From an uncultured Anaerolineaceae bacterium (lineage in GTDB: Bacteria > Chloroflexota > Anaerolineae > Promineifilales > Promineifilaceae): 12,554 bases of DNA. Each line of letters begins with the position of its first letter. The first letter of the stretch is position 1. Of this stretch, positions 7,750-12,554 are shown piece after piece. The notes beneath the pieces were generated by a model. It was given only the letters and a program-made list of their open reading frames with translations. It was not told the origin of the DNA and searched no databases. The stretch spans positions 1 to 12,554 of the forward strand of contig CALBTC010000107.1 of assembly GCA_937967805.1 (NCBI GenBank). The letters are read 5' to 3'. A program made the position numbers and the translations under genes.

Positions 7750-10599
7750 TCATAACCCTTGCTCAACTAGACGCTGCTGACCCAGTTCAATGAGGTCGGC
7801 AACGGCCGTTATCAACCCTTCCGCCGCCGTATCTGAAAGCGGGACCGCTTCCTCGTCCTCGGCGGGCGGGGCGGTCAGTTCGCGCACGTGGGAGAGACGG
7901 GCGGCCAGGTCGGCGGGCAGGTGCTCCGGGTCCACCAGAGCGGCCTGTATTTCGCGCGGGGAGGGGAGTGCGGCCGACGGCTTGCTTTGCTTGACCAGGG
8001 CTAGGAAGGCGGTCAATCCCCAGCCCAGTGCTTCGCGTACGGGGCGGGCGGCCTCTTCGGGGAAGCCGCCGTTGAGGACAACTTTGGCCAATTGCAGCCG
8101 CTTCTCCGCCTGGCCGAACCCTTTTTCGGCCGTTTGCAGCCGTTTTCGTTCGGCTGCCTGCCGGTCTTCGCGGGGTAAGGCCGGGGCGCGGTACGGTTCC
8201 GCTTCCGGAGCGGCCGGGGGCAGGGCGTCACCCAGCAGCGCCGCCAGCGCCCGGTACCCTTCCCGCTCCATCAGGTGCAGCGCGGGTGGCGACTCTGCCC
8301 AGTGCTGGTTAAGCAGCGATTCCACCTGCGGGCGCAGCGCCGCCGGGTCTTGGTCAACGACCACCAGGACTCCGCGACCATCAGACTGAGCGACCAACTG
8401 CGGTGCCTGGCGTACCAGCAGCACGCGGCCGGGGAAGCGGGCCACCAACAGGTCGGCGAAGGTTTCCAGAGTTGGGGTGGGGGCCGGTTTTTCGGTAGGA
8501 ACGGCCGTTGGTTCCAGTTCGATTTCCGGTTCGACCTCGCCATCCGATTTGCCCAGCATCTCATCCAGCGTCTTTAGCAGCTCCTGGCCCGTGTCGCGGA
8601 AGGAAATGGAGGCGGGCGATTCCTCGCCGCCAAAGACACCCTGGAAGACATTACGCTTGGTGGCCAGCGTGTCCAACATGCGCTCTTCGATGGTCTTTCG
8701 GGCGATGAGATTGACCACCTGCACGCCGCGCGGCTGCCCGTGGCGATGGGCGCGGGCAATGCGCTGCTCCAGCACGGCCGGATTCCAGGGCAAATCCAGG
8801 TTGATGATCAGGCTGGCCGCCTGCAAGTTCAGGCCGGTGCCGCCGGCGTCGGTGGAGAGGAAAACGCGGCAATCCTTGTCTTCAAAGAAGCGTTCGATGA
8901 GCGCGCCTCGTTTGCTTGTGGGCACGTCGCCGGTCAATTTTTCGTAGCCCAGGCCGATCTTTTTTAGCATCGGCTCGGTCAGTTCCAACATGCCGGTCCA
9001 TTGGCTGAAGATGAGGGCTTTATGGCCGTTTTCGGCAACTTCGTCTACCAGGATGTCGCGCAGTTCGCGCAGCTTGGGGGCAGTGCGCTCCTGCTCTTTT
9101 TCATCCAGGTCTTTGAGGTGCAGGGCCAGGGCATTGCAGATGACGCGCATTTTGACGAGGGCGCCTAACAGGATGTTGCGTTCTTTGGGGCTTAACGGCC
9201 GTTTCCGGGCCTTAGAAATAAGGCGAGCGACTGTGGCGGCGTACTCGTCGTAGGCGTTCCACTGCTCGTTGGTCATCTCCACGAAGAAGTTATTATCTAC
9301 CCGTTCCGGCAAGTCGTGCAAGACTTCGTCGCGCACGCGGCGCAGGACGTAAGGGGCGATGCGGCTGCGCAGTTCGTCCAGGTTTTTGTAGCCGATGACT
9401 TTGTAGGTGTTTTTGCTTTTTTGCTCTAGCTCGAAGTAACGGCCGTTAAAATCCCACAGCGGTCCCAGCACCCGCGGATCGAGGAATTGGAAGATGCTGA
9501 ACAGTTCGTCCAGGCGGTTTTCCAGGGGCGTGCCGGTGAGGACGAAGGCGTAGGGGCTTTTGAGTCGTTTAACGGCCGTTGATGTTTTCGTGCGCCAATT
9601 TTTGATGCGCTGCGCCTCGTCTAAAATAATTACATCCGGCTGCATCTGCCGGATAACCTGTTCATCCCGCAGCACCAACTCGTAATTGATCATGTTGAAG
9701 AAGGCCGGTTGGGCATACAGTTCGCGCCGCTGGTTTGGATTACCTTCAATCACCTGTGCCTCCAAATCGGTAAAGCGGCGCACCTCCCGCGCCCACTGGT
9801 GCTTGAGCGAGGCAGGAGTGATGACCAGCACACTTTTGATGTCACGCAGCTGGCGCAGCAAAACGGCGGCGGCAATGGCCTGGATCGTTTTGCCCAGCCC
9901 CATGTCATCGGCCAGCATGGCCCGGCGGCCAAAAGCCAGGTGCATGGCACCCTCTTCCTGATAGGAGTAGAGACGGGTGTTGAGGACGTTCAGCGAGCGG
10001 TTACCCAGGCGCACCTGTTCGGTGAACCACTCTTTCTGTTTGCGAATGGTCTCCCGGTCGCGCAGCAGTTCCAGGTGATCGCGCACGGCGTCGGTGACGT
10101 GCAGCCGGAAGCGCTGCTGCCCGGACATGCTGTCAATTTCGTGCAGCAAGGCGGGCAAGGTGTGCAGCAGCGGCCCCTGCAAAATGCCCTCGGCGTCAAA
10201 ATAGCGCTTCAGGAGGTGGCGCAGGTTGGGTTGTTCAGGCAGTTGGGAGATGCGTACGGTGACATCGCGGGCATAGTGGAGGTAGATGCGGGCGGTAGAC
10301 GGCCGTTCCGCCGCCAGTTTATCCAGCTTATCTTTGTGCTTTTCATGCAGTTGGATGAGCACCCCTTCAATGTGTTTGCAGGTGCCGATCAGGTTGGTGC
10401 GATAGTCGGGACAGGTGCAGGTGTTTTGCAATTCTTTCAGGTCGTGAATGCGCACGCGGTACGTCTGGCCAGAGGTAGACGTGACCTCAAACAAGCTGTA
10501 GATGGGATGCCCGCCCTGGTTTATGATCCGCTTTAAATCTTCCTGGCCACGCTTGCGCCGCCGCTCAATTTGCTCTTGAATCATCTCTGTGGAAGCCAT
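7750..10599 (-). CDS. SWIM zinc-finger SNF2-family helicase
   Basis: This is a 949-residue double-strand DNA translocase of the SNF2 (HepA/RapA-like) group. A SWIM zinc finger lies near the N-terminus: C61, C63, C74 and H76 (CxC, ten residues, CxH). The ATPase core follows: DDMGLGKT (231-238), DEAQ (327-330), LTGTPLENRLDEL (354-366), SQWTGMLE (532-539), STDAGGTGLNLQ (582-593) and QRIARAHRHGQ (612-622). After a Pro/Glu-rich linker (690-710), the C-terminus ends in helices (about 823-870 and 922-945) that resemble a HEPN fold by eye. Such proteins remodel protein-DNA complexes, and some take part in phage defence; its own role is unknown. AGAGGG lies upstream of the ATG at a suitable distance. 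A hairpin and a possible promoter lie further upstream. Confidence 0.9.
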   Translation of the reverse strand: MASTEMIQEQIERRRKRGQEDLKRIINQGGHPIYSLFEVTSTSGQTYRVRIHDLKELQNTCTCPDYRTNLIGTCKHIEGVLIQLHEKHKDKLDKLAAERPSTARIYLHYARDVTVRISQLPEQPNLRHLLKRYFDAEGILQGPLLHTLPALLHEIDSMSGQQRFRLHVTDAVRDHLELLRDRETIRKQKEWFTEQVRLGNRSLNVLNTRLYSYQEEGAMHLAFGRRAMLADDMGLGKTIQAIAAAVLLRQLRDIKSVLVITPASLKHQWAREVRRFTDLEAQVIEGNPNQRRELYAQPAFFNMINYELVLRDEQVIRQMQPDVIILDEAQRIKNWRTKTSTAVKRLKSPYAFVLTGTPLENRLDELFSIFQFLDPRVLGPLWDFNGRYFELEQKSKNTYKVIGYKNLDELRSRIAPYVLRRVRDEVLHDLPERVDNNFFVEMTNEQWNAYDEYAATVARLISKARKRPLSPKERNILLGALVKMRVICNALALHLKDLDEKEQERTAPKLRELRDILVDEVAENGHKALIFSQWTGMLELTEPMLKKIGLGYEKLTGDVPTSKRGALIERFFEDKDCRVFLSTDAGGTGLNLQAASLIINLDLPWNPAVLEQRIARAHRHGQPRGVQVVNLIARKTIEERMLDTLATKRNVFQGVFGGEESPASISFRDTGQELLKTLDEMLGKSDGEVEPEIELEPTAVPTEKPAPTPTLETFADLLVARFPGRVLLVRQAPQLVAQSDGRGVLVVVDQDPAALRPQVESLLNQHWAESPPALHLMEREGYRALAALLGDALPPAAPEAEPYRAPALPREDRQAAERKRLQTAEKGFGQAEKRLQLAKVVLNGGFPEEAARPVREALGWGLTAFLALVKQSKPSAALPSPREIQAALVDPEHLPADLAARLSHVRELTAPPAEDEEAVPLSDTAAEGLITAVADLIELGQQRLVEQGL

Positions 10600-10614
10600 G
10601 TTTTGTCCCTCTTT

Positions 10615-10674
10615 TTAGTCGTGTAGTCGATTGGTCTATAGCTACGCAAGACGACCAATCGACCACAGGACCAA
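10615..10674. repeat. Inverted repeat of octamer family upstream of the SNF2 gene
   Basis: Two 22-base arms (10615-10636 and 10653-10674) pair with three mismatches around a 16-base loop. They consist of TTGGTC / GACCAA units like those between addB and addA, and both loci share CACGACTAAAAA at one end, here just before the SNF2 ribosome binding site. It may fold in the SNF2 leader RNA, or be a small dispersed element. Confidence 0.75.
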
Positions 10675-10963
10675 TTACTTTGCTGAGATTCTAGCACATT
10701 GCGAACACCTTCACAGCTAAAGAAATTTACATGTTGATTACAAGAATGGCTTGGGGATAAACGGCCGTTTTCAAGCGCCCCTGGCGTAAAGCAGTGTTGG
10801 CCGCATACACATGGCTCGCGGTCATATCATCGGGGCGATTAAGCCGATAGAGCAGGCATTGACAGTAGACGAACTATTAGGCCGGCAAACAGCCGCCGTC
10901 GGAAGTTGCCTGCAATTGGCCGGCTTGTACCTGGTCCAAGTACAATTGTGCCAGATTAAATGG
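10675..10963 (-). other. Gene-free gap with a possible decayed reading frame
   Basis: No intact gene. Right after the AbiEi stop, the same minus-strand frame reads quasi-coding for 79 codons (10963-10727): NLAQLYLDQVQAGQLQ, then two adjacent stops, then NRPDDMTASHVYAANTALRQ and a further short stretch to a TAA at 10729-10727. It includes one ACGGCCGT palindrome (10761-10768). I do not recognise the protein, and it does not look like an AbiEii toxin. Confidence 0.3.
10688..10696 (-). promoter_or_regulatory. Possible extended -10 promoter of the SNF2-addA cluster
   Basis: On the minus strand TGCTAGAAT gives an extended -10 (TGn followed by TAGAAT, 5 of 6 matches to TATAAT). No good -35 lies at the right distance. 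A transcript from here would contain the whole 10615-10674 hairpin in its leader. Confidence 0.3.
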
Positions 10964-11620
10964 TTACGCTGCGCGTTTCGCGACGCGCCAGCATAGTGGT
11001 TCGTATTCTTCTGCTTCGCGGCGGGCAATCATCTCGATCACATCTGCAGCCCGTTTGAGCTTGGGTTTCCCGGAACGTTCAGCCAAACGATGCAGCCGCT
11101 CAATGTCTAGAATTTCGAGATTTTGCAGGCGCAGAGATTCAATATGTTCCCTTGAGTCTCCCTGTGGGCAAAAATGAATCAGATCGAGTAGAGCTTTTTC
11201 TGGCATAGCGACGTAAGCGTATTCGTCATTTACTAACATACGGTACTCAATGCCAAAGAATAGGGATGGATGAATGTGCCGGTAGGAAAAACGGTCGAAT
11301 TTATTTTAATACCCTCCCGGTCGCTGGGTCGTAACACTGGTAACCACGGCAACGTGTTCTGGGATAAGATGATAGTAAGCCAGGGCCATTTGCAGGCTCA
11401 CATAGGAGCCTGAGACAAGATGATTGGCCACCACAAACGGATGCAGATTCTGGCGAGGAAGCGTGTAAATACCACGTCGCAACTGGATCACTTTCTCTGC
11501 TCTGGTCCAATCGCTCAGCTGCCGTTGGGCTTGATGGTGCGTCACATCACCCGTCAAAAGCAATGACGTTTCAAATAGCGGTTGATCTCGGACGATATAT
11601 TGTAATTGTTGCCAGCGCAT
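10964..11620 (-). pseudogene. AbiEi-family antitoxin gene broken by one in-frame TAA
   Basis: The first 104 codons give an AbiEi-like winged-helix start, with the typical LRRGIYTLP (49-57) and a following VVANHLVSGSYVSLQMAL segment. The frame then meets a TAA at 11308-11306. The same frame continues without a break for 113 more codons: FSYRHIHPSLFFGIEYR, then AYVAMPEKALLDLI and GKPKLKRAA, all usual for the second half of these antitoxins, to a TAA at 10966-10964. Without the internal stop it would be a 217-218-residue protein, the normal size. The family often has GluAsn or similar at this point, so GAA to TAA is likely. AbiEi represses its own operon and neutralises the AbiEii nucleotidyltransferase toxin; no AbiEii gene follows. 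A promoter sits just upstream. Confidence 0.8.
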
Positions 11621-11627
11621 GATAGCA

Positions 11628-11656
11628 ATTATGGTAGTAATCGTTAGTTATTGCAA
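11628..11656 (-). promoter_or_regulatory. Promoter of the AbiEi gene
   Basis: On the minus strand TTGCAA (11656-11651) and CATAAT (11633-11628) are separated by exactly 17 bases. The ATG at 11620 begins 8 bases after the -10, so transcription would start at or next to the start codon and give a leaderless or nearly leaderless mRNA. No Shine-Dalgarno is seen, which agrees. Confidence 0.55.
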
Positions 11657-11692
11657 CGTTTTTGGCACAAATCTTTTTGCCAATAACGCAAT
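11650..11692. promoter_or_regulatory. Inverted repeat, possible AbiEi operator
   Basis: The left arm (11650-11667) and right arm (11678-11692) are complementary: ATTGC then GTTTTTGGCA on the left (with a 3-base bulge) against TGCCAATAACGCAAT on the right, one mismatch. It overlaps the -35 box of the AbiEi promoter. AbiEi proteins are known to bind inverted repeats in their own promoters, so an operator is a fair guess. A terminator is less likely, as no T-run follows. Confidence 0.5.
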
Positions 11693-11766
11693 GCCTCATT
11701 CAGTCCAACACTCCTTGTTAAAGCATGTATCGGATAATTGCAGGATGATTCAAGCTTGTTGGCCAG

Positions 11767-12554
11767 ATGGAGGCGCTAATTCTTGATGTGGACAATGACG
11801 GCCGTAACGACATTCTCATCGGCAACGGCACCGACGCCTACCTCATTCTGGGCAGCGACATTGGCACTTCTCAGGCAACCATCAATGGCGTAGCCGCTGC
11901 TGCCTCCGTCCACTACGCCGCCGGAGCCGACCTCAACAGTGACGGCTCTTCAGATTTACTCCTGGTTCCAACAGCGGCAAACGCCCAGGCCCCAACCAAC
12001 CCATCACCTACACCCTCACCTTTAGCAACGTGGGCAGCGCCATGCTGCCTCGCCTCACAATCACCGACCCGCTGCCGACGCAGGTGGTGGGTCCTATTTC
12101 CATCAGCAGCACGGTGCCGTTTACCGAGACAGGCACCGATCCGTACGTCTGGCAGGTGCACAATCTGGCTCCGGGTGCCGGCGGCATCATCACTGTCTCC
12201 GGCGTTTTGTCCGACGTGCTGCCGCGTGGTCTCATCACCAACACCGCCACGATTGACAGCCTCGCCACAGCAACCAATCTGGCCAACAACAGCGCTGCAA
12301 CGCCCATCACGGTGCCCAACATCGGCCCTATCGCATGGGACGACGCCATGACTATTGGCGAAGATGAAACGGTGGTGCTGAATCCGACGCTAAACGACAT
12401 CGACGGCGATGTGCTGACAATTGAATCGTTTACCGCGCCGGGGAATGGCACGGCCGTTCTCAGCGGCACGCAGCAAATTGTGTACACGCCCACCCTGGAA
12501 TTCAGCGGGCAAGATTCATTTACCTACACCGTCAGCGATGGCGAAAGCAGCGAC
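11767..12554 (+). pseudogene. Fragment of a secreted FG-GAP / DUF11 / cadherin-like repeat protein, frameshifted, runs off the window
   Basis: The first frame (from ATG 11767) encodes two FG-GAP-like calcium-binding loops, DVDNDGRNDILIGNG and DLNSDGSSDLLL. From about 12000 the coding switches to another frame: ITYTLTFSNVG starts a DUF11 domain (about 12003-12310), and a cadherin-like/Ig-like domain follows (GEDETVVL, NDIDGDVLTI, FSGQDSFTYTVSDG), still open at the window end. One missing C in the run CCCC at 11990-11993 would join the frames as QAPNQPITYTLTF. There is no signal peptide, and the frame upstream of the ATG is closed by a TGA at 11746, so the 5' part is missing. These domains belong to extracellular or surface proteins. 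It may be a relic, or an intact 3' part with a sequence error. Confidence 0.7.

Larger units (their letters stand above)
260..12457. repeat. Highly iterated palindrome ACGGCCGT, 21 copies
   Basis: Copies start at 260, 428, 822, 959, 1229, 2988, 3377, 3888, 4112, 4579, 5580, 6449, 7802, 8501, 9195, 9439, 9572, 10299, 10761, 11798 and 12450. Many extend to AACGGCCGTT. Chance would give less than one in this length at this base composition. They fall in all three reading frames (as NGR, TAV or RP in the proteins), in genes of unrelated function and in the gap at 10761, so the pressure acts on DNA, not protein. Comparable to cyanobacterial HIP1 (GCGATCGC). Confidence 0.8.

Noticed and set aside
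9709..10536. Long plus-strand frame of 275 codons
   Set aside because: It lies wholly opposite the SNF2 gene, whose motifs are clear; no family signature and no ribosome binding site. A shadow of high-GC coding.
230..10599. Known multi-gene defence systems with SNF2 helicases (DISARM-like)
   Set aside because: No methyltransferase, DUF1998 or phospholipase D gene is present; AddAB is a general repair complex.
10675..10963. AbiEii toxin gene
   Set aside because: No nucleotidyltransferase motif and no open frame of the needed length.
10964..11620. Two separate small genes (104 and 91 codons)
   Set aside because: They are in the same frame, joined by 22 open codons, and together match one AbiEi-type protein.
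1..12554. tRNA, rRNA or insertion sequence
   Set aside because: No cloverleaf or rRNA-like stretch, transposase or terminal inverted repeats with target duplications were seen by eye.

Overview
The window reads as bacterial chromosome with fairly high G+C. The codon use, the AddAB-type repair enzyme, the SWIM-SNF2 helicase and the FG-GAP/DUF11/cadherin-like surface protein would fit a Chloroflexota (Anaerolineae-like) genome. That placement is inference and rests on general resemblance only.

Layout. Five genes lie head to tail on the minus strand and are transcribed right to left: a SWIM-SNF2 helicase (10599-7750), a small MNT nucleotidyltransferase (7695-7315), a HEPN-domain protein (7345-6989), AddB (6922-3758) and AddA (3646-230). 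The gaps are 54, -31 (overlap), 66 and 111 bases. I see no terminator between the genes, so one long transcript is plausible. AddB and AddA should form the two-subunit helicase-nuclease that resects double-strand breaks and degrades foreign linear DNA. The MNT/HEPN pair looks like a toxin-antitoxin module placed between a SNF2 helicase and that complex. The HEPN gene ends at an early TAA, and a 19-codon in-frame tail follows it up to 6 bases before addB.

To the right, an AbiEi-type antitoxin gene (11620-10964, minus) is broken by one in-frame TAA and has no recognisable toxin partner. It keeps a good promoter that overlaps an inverted repeat. The right edge (11767-12554, plus) holds a truncated and frameshifted fragment of a secreted repeat protein (FG-GAP, DUF11, cadherin-like) that runs off the window. 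The left 229 bases hold no certain gene.

Two genome-scale signals stand out. First, the palindrome ACGGCCGT occurs 21 times by eye count (about one per 600 bases, well above chance) in several reading frames, like the HIP1 repeats of cyanobacteria. Second, short-period arrays (octamers NNTTGGTC / NNCACGAC-like and heptamers like GATTACC) fill the addB-addA gap, form a hairpin upstream of the SNF2 gene, and have entered the addA coding sequence in frame at two places. The addB stop codon and the addA start codon both lie inside repeat units.
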